From Lysobacterales bacterium 66-474 (GTDB taxonomy: Bacteria; Pseudomonadota; Gammaproteobacteria; Xanthomonadales; Rhodanobacteraceae): a DNA stretch of 64,000 nucleotides. The stretch covers positions 992,001-1,056,000 of the forward strand of contig MKWP01000015.1 in NCBI GenBank assembly GCA_001899805.1, read 5' to 3'. How positions within the stretch are numbered: position 1 is the stretch's first letter; every line of letters starts with the position of its first letter. The notes beneath the pieces were generated by a model. That model saw only the letters and a program-made list of their open reading frames with translations, was not told the DNA's origin and searched no databases. Made by a program: the position numbers and the translations under genes. Below, piece after piece: positions 23,612 to 35,886 of the stretch.

Positions 23612-24436
23612 ATGTCCGCGCGCCCCAAGAAACACTTCGGCCAGCACTTCCTGCACGAACGCGGCGTGATCGACCGCATCGTCGCCGCGATCGCGCCCGG
23701 GGTCGATGACCGCATCATCGAGATCGGACCCGGCGAAGGCGCACTGACACTGCCGTTGTTGCGCGCGGCCGGCCGCCTGACCGCCATCGAGCTCGACCGT
23801 GAGCTGATCGAACCGCTGCGCGCGCGCGCCATCGGCATCGGCGAACTCGACGTGATCCATGCCGACGTGTTGGAGGTCGACCTGACCGCGCTGGCGGACC
23901 GCGGCAAGTTGCGCCTCGCCGGCAACCTGCCCTACTACGTGTCCAGCCCGATCCTGTTCCACTGCCTCGCCCACGCCGGCGCCATCGCCGACATGCACTT
24001 CATGCTGCAGAAGGAAGTCGTGGATCGCATGGCCGCCGCGCCCGGCAACAAGGTGTACGGGCGCCTGTCGGTGATGCTGCAACTTGCGTGCAGGGTGGAA
24101 CCACTGTTGCGCGTCGCGCCCGGCGCGTTCCGCCCGCCCCCGAAAGTGGAATCCGCGGTGGTGCGGCTGACCCCCCTGCCGCTTGCGCAACGCCCTGATC
24201 CTGCACTCGCGCGCGCCATCGACGCCGTGGTGCGCGCCGCATTCGGCCAGCGTCGCAAGACGCTCGCCAACGCCTTGCGCGGGGTGCTCGATGCCGAAGC
24301 GATCCGCGCCACCGGCATCGACCCGCGTGCCCGCGCCGAAAACGTCGCGCCGCAAGGCTACGTCGCGCTCGCGCAGCGCGCGCATGCCGTGGGCTTGCAG
24401 CCCGCCCCGAAACTCGCACACAATGACTACCAATGA
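23612..24436 (+). CDS. rsmA: 16S rRNA dimethyladenosine transferase RsmA (KsgA)
   Basis: Dimethylates A1518 and A1519 of 16S rRNA, a checkpoint of 30S maturation. The 274-residue protein begins MSARPKKHFGQHFLHERGVI. It has the SAM motif IEIGPGEGALTLPLL, AIELDREL and the catalytic GNLPYYVSSPILF, then the C-terminal FRPPPKVESAVVRL. It starts six bases after pdxA, and its stop overlaps the apaG start. Confidence 0.97.
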   Translation: MSARPKKHFGQHFLHERGVIDRIVAAIAPGVDDRIIEIGPGEGALTLPLLRAAGRLTAIELDRELIEPLRARAIGIGELDVIHADVLEVDLTALADRGKLRLAGNLPYYVSSPILFHCLAHAGAIADMHFMLQKEVVDRMAAAPGNKVYGRLSVMLQLACRVEPLLRVAPGAFRPPPKVESAVVRLTPLPLAQRPDPALARAIDAVVRAAFGQRRKTLANALRGVLDAEAIRATGIDPRARAENVAPQGYVALAQRAHAVGLQPAPKLAHNDYQ

Positions 24437-24855
24437 GTCCCCGGCAAACCAGTACCGACAAAACGAGCGAACCTCGCGAACCCGAGCCTTATTCGGTCGA
24501 GATCGAGGTCGAGGCGCGTTACGTCGCCGAACAATCCAAGCCGGAGGCGGACCGCTACGTGTTCGCCTACGTGATCACCATGCGCAATCTCGGCGTGATG
24601 CCGGCGCGCCTGCAGACCCGCCACTGGGTCATCACCGACGCCAACGGCAAGGTCGAGGAAGTCCGCGGCGAAGGCGTGGTGGGCGAACAACCGCGCCTGC
24701 AACCCGGCGAGCAGTACAGCTATGCCTCAGGCGCGGTGCTGGATACGCAGGTCGGCACCATGCGTGGCGCCTACCTCTTCCACGCCGACGACGGCACCGA
24801 TTTCGAGGTTCCGATTCCCGAATTCGTGCTGTCGGTTCCGCGCACGTTGCACTGA
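24433..24855 (+). CDS. apaG: ApaG (Co2+/Mg2+ efflux-associated, fibronectin-III-like fold)
   Basis: A 140-residue single-domain protein that usually travels with rsmA and apaH; its biochemical role is unclear. The core is recognisable in RYVFAYVITMRNLG, TRHWVITDANGKVEEVRGEGVVGEQP and the final MRGAYLFHADDG. The N-terminus carries about 15 extra polar residues compared with E. coli ApaG. Its ATG overlaps the rsmA TGA as ATGA. Confidence 0.95.
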   Translation: MSPRQTSTDKTSEPREPEPYSVEIEVEARYVAEQSKPEADRYVFAYVITMRNLGVMPARLQTRHWVITDANGKVEEVRGEGVVGEQPRLQPGEQYSYASGAVLDTQVGTMRGAYLFHADDGTDFEVPIPEFVLSVPRTLH

Positions 24856-24874
24856 GTACAGGCGAAGCCCGCGC

Positions 24875-25711
24875 ATGGCCATCTACGCGATCGGCGATGT
24901 GCAGGGCTGCTACCCGGAACTGCAACGACTGCTGGAAAGACTGCGCTTCGACCCCGCGTCCGACCGCCTGTGGTTCTGCGGCGACCTGGTCAACCGCGGC
25001 AACCAATCGCTGGAAGTGTTGCGCCTGATCCATGGGCTGCGCGAGCGCTGCATCGTCACGCTCGGCAACCACGACCTCAGCCTGCTCGCGGTCGCCGAGC
25101 GCGACCCCGAAGCGCGCACGCGCACCAACCCCGACCTGCGCCGGGTGCTCGAAGCCGACGATTCCGCCGTCCTGATCGAATGGCTGCGCAACCAGGATCT
25201 CGCGTACCACGACGAGACGCTGGGCTTCACGCTGGTCCACGCGGGGCTTGCGCCGTCCTGGACCCTGAAGCAGGCCTTGCACATCGCCCGCGAAGTCGAG
25301 CGCGCGCTGCGCGGCCCCGGCCACAAGGCGCTGCTGCAACGGATGTTCGGCAATCGTCCCGCGCGCTGGTCGGCGAAACTGCACGGTCACGACCGCCTGC
25401 GCGCCGCCATCAACATCTTCACCCGCATGCGCTACTGCGATGTGCACGGCCGCATCGACTTCGACGCCAAGGGCCCGCCCGGATCGCAACGCGCCGGCTT
25501 GTATCCGTGGTTCGAGGTGCCGGGCATGAAGACGCGCGACACCCGCATCGTGTGCGGGCACTGGTCCGCGCTCGGCCGCTTCGCGGGCCTCGGCATTTAT
25601 GCCATCGACACCGGCTGCGTGTGGGGCGGCCAGCTCACCGCGCTGCGGCTGGATGGCGAGGAACCGCAGTTCATCGCCGTGGATGCGGAGCCGCATCGCA
25701 CGCGGAGCTGA
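24875..25711 (+). CDS. apaH: Symmetrical bis(5'-nucleosyl)-tetraphosphatase
   Basis: Hydrolyses Ap4A to two ADP, and removes Np4 caps from RNA in relatives. The 278-residue protein shows the metallophosphatase motifs in order: IGDVQGCYPEL, WFCGDLVNRG, TLGNHDLSLL, LVHAGLAPSW and VCGHWSALG. ATG 24875 gives the family start MAIYAIGDVQG. Last gene of the operon; the convergent SnoaL-like gene ends 55 bases downstream. Confidence 0.97.
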   Translation: MAIYAIGDVQGCYPELQRLLERLRFDPASDRLWFCGDLVNRGNQSLEVLRLIHGLRERCIVTLGNHDLSLLAVAERDPEARTRTNPDLRRVLEADDSAVLIEWLRNQDLAYHDETLGFTLVHAGLAPSWTLKQALHIAREVERALRGPGHKALLQRMFGNRPARWSAKLHGHDRLRAAINIFTRMRYCDVHGRIDFDAKGPPGSQRAGLYPWFEVPGMKTRDTRIVCGHWSALGRFAGLGIYAIDTGCVWGGQLTALRLDGEEPQFIAVDAEPHRTRS

Positions 25712-25765
25712 AACCTTCGGATGAGCCGATCCGCCGCAACATCATGGCAGTGCGGTTTGCGGCAA

Positions 25766-26197
25766 TCAGCGCGCTGCGCGTCGCTGCATCCATCGCGTAA
25801 GGCGGATACTGAGCGGCTGGCTCCGCGTATTCTGGAATGACCGGATCAACCATCCGGCTGCGCCCTTGACCAGTACAAAGGTCTGCAGGGATTTTTTGCG
25901 CCTGTTCGCGGTGTGCACCAGTGCAATCGTATCCGACAGCAGGTAGATTTCCGTCGTGTCGGGTTCGATACGGCTTCCCTTCAGAACCCCGCGGAAGAGC
26001 GCACGATGCAACTGAGCGTTTTCCTTGCGCCCGTGAAGATGCATGCCGTTATACGTGATGTAGTCGGAATCTTCCGCGAAACAAGCCGCATAGGCTTCGC
26101 CGTCACCTTGCGCCCAGGCATCACGCAAACGTTGCATCAGCACACGAATCGCGGCTTCGTCGACAGATTGAACGCTGCCGCTTCCAATTGATTCCAT
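25766..26197 (-). CDS. SnoaL-like (SgcJ/EcaC-type) small protein
   Basis: A 143-residue protein with the NTF2-like fold: VLMQRLRDAWAQGDGEAYAACFAEDSDYITYNGMHLHGRKEN is typical of DUF4440/SnoaL-like domains, although only the first part of that motif is diagnostic. ATG 26197 has AAAGG eight bases upstream. Such proteins bind small hydrophobic ligands or lack a known activity. It lies 50 bases downstream of the acyl-CoA dehydrogenase on the same strand and may be co-transcribed. The open frame continues upstream through the dehydrogenase in a different frame, which is shadow. Confidence 0.75.
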   Translation of the reverse strand: MESIGSGSVQSVDEAAIRVLMQRLRDAWAQGDGEAYAACFAEDSDYITYNGMHLHGRKENAQLHRALFRGVLKGSRIEPDTTEIYLLSDTIALVHTANRRKKSLQTFVLVKGAAGWLIRSFQNTRSQPLSIRLTRWMQRRAAR

Positions 26198-26247
26198 GTC
26201 ATCGACCTTTCTGCCGGTCAGGCAGTGTTCTCGATCCAAGCCGTTTA

Positions 26248-27408
<1,161 letters not shown>

Positions 27409-27528
27409 CGCCCACCTCGCCTTGTCGTGTCCGTGCCCACCCACCATTCGCGGGTCGCGGCAATCCAACCTCGCATGATAACCGCGCGTGCCGCGGGACG
27501 AGCGTTTGAACCTCCGGGCGCTTTAACT

Positions 27529-27554
27529 TATCTCTCTATCCTGATATAAAGATA
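27529..27554 (+). promoter_or_regulatory. Palindromic operator, probable SahR/ArsR-type site
   Basis: TATCTCTCTATC-CT-GATATAAAGATA matches its own reverse complement at 10 of 12 positions per half. It is AT-rich in GC-rich surroundings, as is typical of ArsR-family operators. It lies about 270 bases upstream of the ArsR-methyltransferase gene, with an inverted-repeat element between. Binding by that regulator is inferred. Confidence 0.55.
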
Positions 27555-27555
27555 T

Positions 27556-27823
27556 GGGTCTGCCAGCACCCTGCCGAATGGCTGCGCTGGCGGCCCCTTG
27601 CCCGCAGGGCAAGGAAGAACGAGGAGGATGTATGTCGATACATCGACGAGTGATGACGCAGCCATGCGGGCAAGGGGCCCCGGCCCGAAGGGTTGCTCCG
27701 CGGCGACCGCCATCCTTCGGTGCGCGCCTTGACCATGGAACCACCATGGCGCTGCGGCGCGCGCCTCGTCTGACAACCGCTGCGGAAGCAACGCGGCTCA
27801 TCCGGCAGGGTGTTGACAGACCC
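27556..27823 (+). repeat. 268-bp element with 25-bp terminal inverted repeats
   Basis: The ends GGGTCTGCCAGCACCCTGCC (27556-27575, extending to 27580) and its inverted partner at 27799-27823 pair over 25 positions with two mismatches and one G-T. Inside are a perfect 15-bp inverted repeat, GGCCCCTTGCCCGCA (27592-27606 and 27665-27679), and the hairpin GATGTAT-GTCG-ATACATC. TGGCTGCG near 27579 can pair with CGCAGCCA inside the loop of the 15-bp stem, a pseudoknot-like arrangement. It looks like a MITE-type dispersed repeat that became the leader of the methionine genes. No target-site duplication is evident and no coding function is supported. Confidence 0.65.
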
Positions 27824-27825
27824 TG

Positions 27826-28755
27826 ATGTTGGACCTGGTTTCCGCCACCACGTTGCTGCGCGTGCTGTCCGACCCTACCCGGGTGCGGCTGCTCGCATTG
27901 CTGCGGCGCGAGGAATTGACGGTCGCCGAACTGTCGTCGGTGTTGCGGCTGGCGCAACCGCGCGTTTCCACGCACCTCGCCAAGCTGAAGGAATCCGGCC
28001 TGGTGCGCGATCGCCGTGCCGGCGTGTCGGCGTATTACCGATTCAACGAGAGCGGCTTCGACGGCGCGGCCGATTTGCTGCGCGCGCTGGAAGACGGCGT
28101 CGACGACGCGATGCTGGATGCGGATGTGCAACGCCTGCCGTCGGTGCTGGCCGCGCGCGCGCGTGACCGCGGTTGGGCCGACAGCGTGGCCGGCGACATG
28201 GAGCGTCATTACTCGCCGGGCCGCACCTGGGAAACCCTCGCCCGCACGCTGCTGCAATTGCTGGAAACCGGCGACGTGCTGGATATCGCGTCGGGCGACG
28301 GCGTGCTGGCCGAACTGCTGGCGCCCCACGCACACTCGATCGTGTGCGTGGATTCCAGCCCCAACGTGGTCACCGCCGCGCGCAAGCGCCTCAAGGCGTT
28401 CCACAACGTCGAAGTGATCGAAGGCGATATGCACGAACTCGAACTCGCGAATCGCAGGTTCGATCTCGTGTTGATGATGCATGCGCTCACCTACAGCGGG
28501 CACCCGCAACAGGCGATCGCGGAGGCCGCGCGTGTCTTGAAACCGGGGGGACGCCTGCTGGCGGCAACGCTCGCGAAACACGCACACCGCGCGGCGGTGG
28601 CGCCGTTCGACCACAAGAACCTCGGTTTCAGGCGCGAAGACCTGACCGGTTTTGCACGCAAGGCCGGTCTTGAAGTCCTGCACTGCGAACGCATTTCGCG
28701 CGAGGCACGTTCGCCGCATTTCGAAATACTGAGTCTGCTGGCCCGGAAACCATGA
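27826..28755 (+). CDS. ArsR-family regulator fused to a SAM-methyltransferase-like domain (SahR type)
   Basis: A 309-residue protein. Residues 1-90 form an ArsR winged helix ([20 protein letters not shown], then [18 protein letters not shown]). Residues from about 125 form a class I methyltransferase fold with the SAM loop [15 protein letters not shown]. In Proteobacteria this architecture includes SahR, which senses S-adenosylhomocysteine and represses methionine-cycle genes. Here it overlaps metH by four bases and follows an operator-like palindrome, so autoregulated control of metH is likely. Whether the second domain only binds SAH or also methylates is unknown. Confidence 0.85.
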   Translation: MLDLVSATTLLRVLSDPTRVRLLALLRREELTVAELSSVLRLAQPRVSTHLAKLKESGLVRDRRAGVSAYYRFNESGFDGAADLLRALEDGVDDAMLDADVQRLPSVLAARARDRGWADSVAGDMERHYSPGRTWETLARTLLQLLETGDVLDIASGDGVLAELLAPHAHSIVCVDSSPNVVTAARKRLKAFHNVEVIEGDMHELELANRRFDLVLMMHALTYSGHPQQAIAEAARVLKPGGRLLAATLAKHAHRAAVAPFDHKNLGFRREDLTGFARKAGLEVLHCERISREARSPHFEILSLLARKP

Positions 28756-29858
28756 ACCAGAACCTGCCTTTCCTGCATCCCGGCCGCGTCGAAAAGCTCG
28801 ATGACGCGCTGGCCAGGCGCATCCTCGTGCTGGACGGCGCGATGGGCACCATGTTGCAGCAGCACGAATTGGACGAAACCGGCTATCGCGGCGAACGTTT
28901 CGCGTGCGGCTGCGACATGCAGCACGCCCACGACCACGCGGGCGAACACGCCGACGCCCGAGGCTGCGAGCGCGACCTCAAGGGCGACAATGACCTGTTG
29001 TCGTTGACGCACCCCGAAATCATCCGCGACATCCACGCCGCGTATCTCGATGCCGGCGCGGATTTCGTCGAAACCAACACCTTCAATTCGACTTCCATCA
29101 GCCAGGCCGATTACGCGCTGCAGCACCTGGTGCACGAGTTGAACCGCGAGGGCGCCAGGCTGGCGCGCGCCGCCTGCGACACGGCAGAAGCGAAGACGCC
29201 GGATCGTCCGCGCTTCGCGATCGGCGTGCTGGGGCCGACCAGCCGCACCGCGTCGCTCTCCCCCGACGTCAACAATCCCGGTTTTCGCAACGTCGATTTC
29301 GACGAACTCGAAAACGCCTACGCCGATGCCACGCGTGGCCTGGTCGAAGGCGGCGCCGACATCGTGATGGTGGAAACCATTTTCGACACGTTGAACGCGA
29401 AAGCCGCGCTGTCCGGCATCGCGCGCGTGTTCGACGAACTCGGTGGCCGACTGCCCATCATGATTTCCGGCACCATCACCGACCGCTCCGGCCGCACGCT
29501 TTCGGGACAAACGGCCGAAGCGTTCTGGTATTCGGTCGCGCACGCGCGGCCACTGTCGATCGGGCTCAACTGCGCGTTGGGCGCCAAGGACCTGCGCCAG
29601 CACATCGAGGCACTGGCGCGTGTCGCGGATTGCGCCGTCAGTGCACATCCGAATGCAGGCCTGCCGAATGCACTGGGCGGCTACGACGAGACGCCGGAAG
29701 AAATGGCCAGGACGCTGGGCGAATTCGCGCGCGACGGCCTGCTCAACATCGTCGGCGGTTGCTGCGGCACCACGCCCGCGCACATCGCGGCGATCGCCGA
29801 AGCGGTGCGCGATGTACTGCCGCGCGGATTGCCCTCGACGCGCTTCAAGGCTGCATAG
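28752..29858 (+). CDS. metH1: Methionine synthase, homocysteine-binding module (split MetH part 1)
   Basis: A 368-residue homocysteine S-methyltransferase domain. It has [10 protein letters not shown] at the start, [13 protein letters not shown], the zinc Cys in GLNCALG and the paired Cys in GGCCGTTP. This is the first module of cobalamin-dependent MetH made as a separate protein; the other three modules follow at 29976. Residues 51-73 form an unusual insert with C52, C54, H58, H60, H62, H66 and C72, between RGERF and the usual DLKGDNDLL. Its ATG overlaps the upstream regulator's TGA. The frame ends cleanly, so this is a gene split and not a sequencing frameshift. Confidence 0.93.
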   Translation: MNQNLPFLHPGRVEKLDDALARRILVLDGAMGTMLQQHELDETGYRGERFACGCDMQHAHDHAGEHADARGCERDLKGDNDLLSLTHPEIIRDIHAAYLDAGADFVETNTFNSTSISQADYALQHLVHELNREGARLARAACDTAEAKTPDRPRFAIGVLGPTSRTASLSPDVNNPGFRNVDFDELENAYADATRGLVEGGADIVMVETIFDTLNAKAALSGIARVFDELGGRLPIMISGTITDRSGRTLSGQTAEAFWYSVAHARPLSIGLNCALGAKDLRQHIEALARVADCAVSAHPNAGLPNALGGYDETPEEMARTLGEFARDGLLNIVGGCCGTTPAHIAAIAEAVRDVLPRGLPSTRFKAA

Positions 29859-29865
29859 TTTTTTC

Positions 29866-29950
29866 CGTCATTCCGGCGAAAGCCGGAATCCATTTGCTTT
29901 CGCATTGCACACGAAGATCAAGATGGATCCCGGCCTGCGCCGGGATGACG
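29866..29950 (+). repeat. CGTCATTCC-type palindromic repeat, copy 4
   Basis: CCGTCATTCCGGCGAAAGCC at the left pairs with GGCCTGCGCCGGGATGACG at the right; inner arms are AATCCATTT and AGATGGATC. It fills the gap between the two halves of methionine synthase. Confidence 0.8.
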
Positions 29951-29975
29951 AGCAAACACGGAACACCCAAACCAC

Positions 29976-32666
<2,691 letters not shown>

Positions 32667-32709
32667 AGCAGGGCGTCACGGCCTGCGGTGCAGGCCGTGG
32701 ACGTTGCCG

Positions 32710-32979
32710 CTACAGCGAAGCGCCACCCATGTTGTGCATCGCGAACAGCGCCGCGAAACCGCCCATGATCGCGAACATGAAGACCAGCACCAGCGCGACC
32801 AGCGCCAGGATCAGCGTGGCGCGGCAGTAGTTCTGCTTGCTCGGGTGCGTGCCGCTGGAAAAACCCCACACGAACAACATCACCAGACCGACGATCGGGA
32901 TCGCCAGCACGATCAGCGTGATGATCCAGTCGCCCAATGAAACCGGCGACGACTCGCGTGCAGAAAGTTGCGCGTTCAT
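32710..32979 (-). CDS. Small two-helix membrane protein
   Basis: An 89-residue protein from ATG 32979, preceded by a near-ideal GGAGGGG site seven bases upstream. Two hydrophobic segments (DWIITLIVLAIPIVGLVMLF and ATLILALVALVLVFMFAIMG) flank a short polar loop, SSGTHPSKQNYCRA. It resembles small inner-membrane proteins annotated only as hypothetical in this order. The strong ribosome-binding site suggests good expression. No function can be assigned. Confidence 0.7.
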   Translation of the reverse strand: MNAQLSARESSPVSLGDWIITLIVLAIPIVGLVMLFVWGFSSGTHPSKQNYCRATLILALVALVLVFMFAIMGGFAALFAMHNMGGASL

Positions 32980-33099
32980 GAAAGCCCCTCCGCGTCGTGG
33001 AAAACCCGGCCATGCATCCACCCCGGGCGCGTGCGCCCGCTGCGATCGTAGCCGACCGCCGCGCGGTCCGCAGCAAGCCCTTTCCCGGCTCGGCAGCCG

Positions 33100-33420
33100 T
33101 CAGGCGGCAGCGCCGTCCGTGGTGTTGTTCTTTTGATGCTTCACGTGCATCACGAGGTTGTAAACCGACACGAATGCCGGGAACAGGTTGGACAGGATTC
33201 CCACCGAGTCGTTCTTGCCCACCGTGAAATATGCCAGCAGCAGCACGCTGCCGCACACCGACAGTACCCAGAACGTCAGCGGCATCACCACCCGTTTGTG
33301 CTTGCGGGTCGCGTACACCTGCACGAACCAGCGGCTGGTGAACAGCACCATGCCGAGAAAGCCGACCGCCTTCCACGGCGTGATCTGGAAATCAGACAGG
33401 GCTTGCAGGATGTCGTGCAT
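33100..33420 (-). CDS. Lipid A biosynthesis N-terminal (LABN) domain membrane protein
   Basis: A 106-residue protein with three to four hydrophobic segments. It resembles the LABN domain found at the N-terminus of some lipid-A-disaccharide synthases and as free-standing proteins; FTSRWFVQVYATRKHKRVVMP is characteristic. ATG 33420 opens MHDILQALSDFQITPWKAVG; the longer frame is not supported. A role in envelope glycolipid handling is plausible by family only. It is divergent from tRNA-Val(CAC). Confidence 0.75.
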   Translation of the reverse strand: MHDILQALSDFQITPWKAVGFLGMVLFTSRWFVQVYATRKHKRVVMPLTFWVLSVCGSVLLLAYFTVGKNDSVGILSNLFPAFVSVYNLVMHVKHQKNNTTDGAAA

Positions 33421-33478
33421 GGCGAGGGTCCGGCGCGGTTTGCAGCGGCGGATTGTAGCAACCGCCCACTTGCGCCGA

Positions 33479-33507
33479 TTGACCACGGCCGGCGCCGCCC
33501 ATAGACT
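33479..33507 (+). promoter_or_regulatory. Promoter of tRNA-Val(CAC)
   Basis: TTGACC (33479-33484), a 17-base spacer and TAGACT (33502-33507) form a good sigma-70-type promoter. It ends 13 bases before the tRNA. Confidence 0.75.
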
Positions 33508-33520
33508 TGCCGGTTCGCGT

Positions 33521-33595
33521 GGGCGGTTAGCTCAGCGGTAGAGCACTGCCTTCACACGGCAGGTGTCACAGGTTCGATCCCTGTACCGCCCACCA
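33521..33595 (+). tRNA. tRNA-Val(CAC)
   Basis: A 75-base cloverleaf: acceptor GGGCGGT/ACCGCCC, D-arm TAGCTCAGCGGTAGAGC, anticodon stem CTGCC/GGCAG around TTCACAC (anticodon CAC), T-arm CAGGTTCGATCCCTG, and encoded CCA. It reads GUG codons. A strong promoter and an intrinsic terminator flank it. Confidence 0.96.
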
Positions 33596-33628
33596 GCATC
33601 CTCGCCGGCTCAGCAACTTGCGACAAGA

Positions 33629-33655
33629 CCGATTTCCCAGGAATCGGCCTTTTTT
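33629..33655 (+). terminator. Terminator of tRNA-Val(CAC)
   Basis: CCGATT-TCCCAGG-AATCGG followed by CCTTTTTT on the plus strand, 33 bases after the tRNA. Confidence 0.8.
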
Positions 33656-33707
33656 CTTTGCCTTGCCGGGCGTGCGCGGGCCCGGGCCCTCGGCGCATCG
33701 CCAACAG

Positions 33708-35072
33708 TCAACTGCCGTCCTTTTTCCTGAAGTCGACCACGTTCTCCGTCGCCCCTGGACCCGGCAACGCAGCGTCGGGCGGCTGCGCGGCAGGAAACTG
33801 CACGGTCGCGGTGGTGCCCTTGCCGAGTGCGCTTTCCAGCGTGACCCGCCAGCCGTAGCGATCGGCGATGCGGCGCACGATCGCGAGGCCGATGCCATGG
33901 CCCTTGTCGCCGGTGCGACTGCCGCGGTAGAACGCCTGGAACGCGCGCTCGAGGTCTTCCTTGCTCATGCCGCTGCCGGTATCGCGCACGCACACCTTGT
34001 CGGCTTCGACTTCCACCGTGACGCCACCCTGCTCGGTGTACAGGCAGGCATTGCGGATCAGGTTGCCGACCAGCACCGCGAACACCCGCGGCGGCGCGTG
34101 CAACGCGAACCGCGCGTGTTCCGCCAGCAGCATTTCGACCGGCTTGCCAACCAGCAATTCGCGATAACGCGCGACTTCGGCGCCGACCACGTCGTTGGCG
34201 AGGAAATCCTCTTCCCGCAGGCCGGTGTCCGATTCGCGCGCCAGCACCAGGAAGGTCTCGATCAAGGCCTCCATCTCGCGCACCGAGCGCCGGATCCGTG
34301 CCAGCGAGCGCTGCGCGAACGGACTCATGTCCTCGTCGCCCAGCACGTCCACCGCGACCTTCATCACGGTCAGCGGCGTGCGCAGCTCGTGGCTGGCGTC
34401 GCGGGTGAAGTTGCGCTCGCGTTCGACGAAGGCTTCCAGCCGGTTGGCGAAGTTGTACAGCGCGCTGACCAGCACCTCGACGTCGCTGTCGGTGGCGGCG
34501 GGCAACCTGCCGGGCGCCAGCGATCCGGGGTCGGGCTGGTCGGGATTCCAGCGCCGCACCACCTTGGCCAGCGCGATCACCGGCGACAGCGCCTTGCGCG
34601 AGGCGCGGTAAGTCAGCCAGGTCGCGAAATAGATGATCAGCACCACCAGCACGACCGGGATCAACCCGAACAGCATCACCACGCTGTTCGGGCGATCGTT
34701 GTTGAACAACAGGTACAACCTGCCGCGTGGACCATCCGACACCAGCACCGTGCCCACCGTGTCGTCGGGTTGGCGCACCTGGTGGAAGCCGGGCGCGAGC
34801 CCGCGCAGGTTCGCGGGAATCGCGGCGTCGCCCTGTCCGGGCGCCTGTCGGTAACCCCGGATCAACCAGGTGTCCGGCAACGGCGCGCGCGGATCGCGCG
34901 CCAGTTGCTGGTGGTAGTAGCGCGCTTCGCGCTCCAGCTCCTGGCGCGCGATGGCCTTGAGGCTGGAACTGGCGGCGGCGTAGACGCCGAGCGCGGTGAC
35001 GACGCTGATCGCCGCCACCAGCAGCGAGAACATCACCCAGAAGCGGTGCCCGATGCTGGCATACTTGGCCAT
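33708..35072 (-). CDS. Sensor histidine kinase
   Basis: A 454-residue inner-membrane kinase. A membrane helix (about 11-33), a periplasmic domain of about 95 residues and a second helix (131-152) precede a HAMP-like linker. The H-box DASHELRTPL has the phospho-acceptor His228. The ATPase domain has NLIRNACLYT, DTGSGMS, GHGIGLAIVRRIA and GKGTT. The periplasmic domain contains GFHQVRQPDDTVGTVLVSDG and has no obvious ligand signature. It follows its response regulator with a gap of about 65 bases. Confidence 0.92.
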   Translation of the reverse strand: MAKYASIGHRFWVMFSLLVAAISVVTALGVYAAASSSLKAIARQELEREARYYHQQLARDPRAPLPDTWLIRGYRQAPGQGDAAIPANLRGLAPGFHQVRQPDDTVGTVLVSDGPRGRLYLLFNNDRPNSVVMLFGLIPVVLVVLIIYFATWLTYRASRKALSPVIALAKVVRRWNPDQPDPGSLAPGRLPAATDSDVEVLVSALYNFANRLEAFVERERNFTRDASHELRTPLTVMKVAVDVLGDEDMSPFAQRSLARIRRSVREMEALIETFLVLARESDTGLREEDFLANDVVGAEVARYRELLVGKPVEMLLAEHARFALHAPPRVFAVLVGNLIRNACLYTEQGGVTVEVEADKVCVRDTGSGMSKEDLERAFQAFYRGSRTGDKGHGIGLAIVRRIADRYGWRVTLESALGKGTTATVQFPAAQPPDAALPGPGATENVVDFRKKDGS

Positions 35073-35136
35073 GTGCCGAGCTTAACCGCAGCCGCGCGGC
35101 GTGGCGAGGCATGCGCGCGAAACTGCTGCGTGCCGG

Positions 35137-35886
35137 TCACGGCCGTGCGTGGCTGGCTTGCGTCTCCGCCTCGGCCTCGGCGTCCAGGTCGGCGATGCGG
35201 TAACCCGCGCTGTGGATGGTGTGCAGCAGCGGACGCGCGTAAGGCTTGTCCACCACCCGGCGCAGGTTGTACAGGTGCGAACGCAGCGTGTCGGAATCGG
35301 GCAGGGTGTCGCCCCAGATTTCGCGCTCGATGTCGTGGCGCGACACCACCCGCGGCGATTCGCGCATCAGGATGGTGAGCAGCTTCAACCCGATCGGCGA
35401 CACCTGCAGTTCCTCGCCGTCACGTACGATCCGCAACGTCGCGGTATCCAGGGTCAGGTCACCGACCTGGTAGACCTCGCTGGAAACCTGCCGCCGCTCG
35501 CGCCGGATCAGCGCGCGGATGCGGGCTTCCAGTTCGCGCGGCTCGAACGGCTTGACGAGGTAATCGTCGGCGCCGGCGTCCAGCCCGATCAATTTGTCCT
35601 CGAGCGTGTCGCGCGCGGTCAGCATCAGCACCGGCGTGGTCTTCTTGGCTTCGCCGCGCAGCTTGCGGCAGACGTCCAACCCGTCCATCCCGGGCAGCAT
35701 CAGGTCCAGCACGACCACGTCGTAATGGTCGGAGACGGCCAGGTGCAAGCCGCTGATGCCGTCACCCGCGAAATCGACCGAATAGCCACGCCGTTCCAGG
35801 AACTCGCCGATCATCTCGGCGATGCCGCTGTTGTCCTCGACCAGCAGGATCAGTCCTGTCTGTTTTTCATGTTCAGGTTCGCTCAT
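35137..35886 (-). CDS. OmpR/PhoB-family response regulator
   Basis: A 249-residue regulator. The receiver domain has the acidic pair in LLVEDN, the phospho-acceptor Asp61 in VVLDLMLPGMDG, and Lys in DDYLVKPFEP. The winged-helix domain covers about 135-230, ending HTIHSAGYRIADL. It precedes the kinase gene on the same strand. The GSGD-repeat gene, also on the minus strand, ends 320 bases upstream and is a possible target; an envelope signal would suit all three. Confidence 0.94.
   Translation of the reverse strand: MSEPEHEKQTGLILLVEDNSGIAEMIGEFLERRGYSVDFAGDGISGLHLAVSDHYDVVVLDLMLPGMDGLDVCRKLRGEAKKTTPVLMLTARDTLEDKLIGLDAGADDYLVKPFEPRELEARIRALIRRERRQVSSEVYQVGDLTLDTATLRIVRDGEELQVSPIGLKLLTILMRESPRVVSRHDIEREIWGDTLPDSDTLRSHLYNLRRVVDKPYARPLLHTIHSAGYRIADLDAEAEAETQASHARP

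Noticed and set aside
27592..27679. SAH riboswitch upstream of the methionine genes
   Set aside because: The region has a GAGGAGGATG stretch but not the conserved SAH-riboswitch core or its closing arms. The stems fit a dispersed repeat better, and regulation can be explained by the SahR-type protein.
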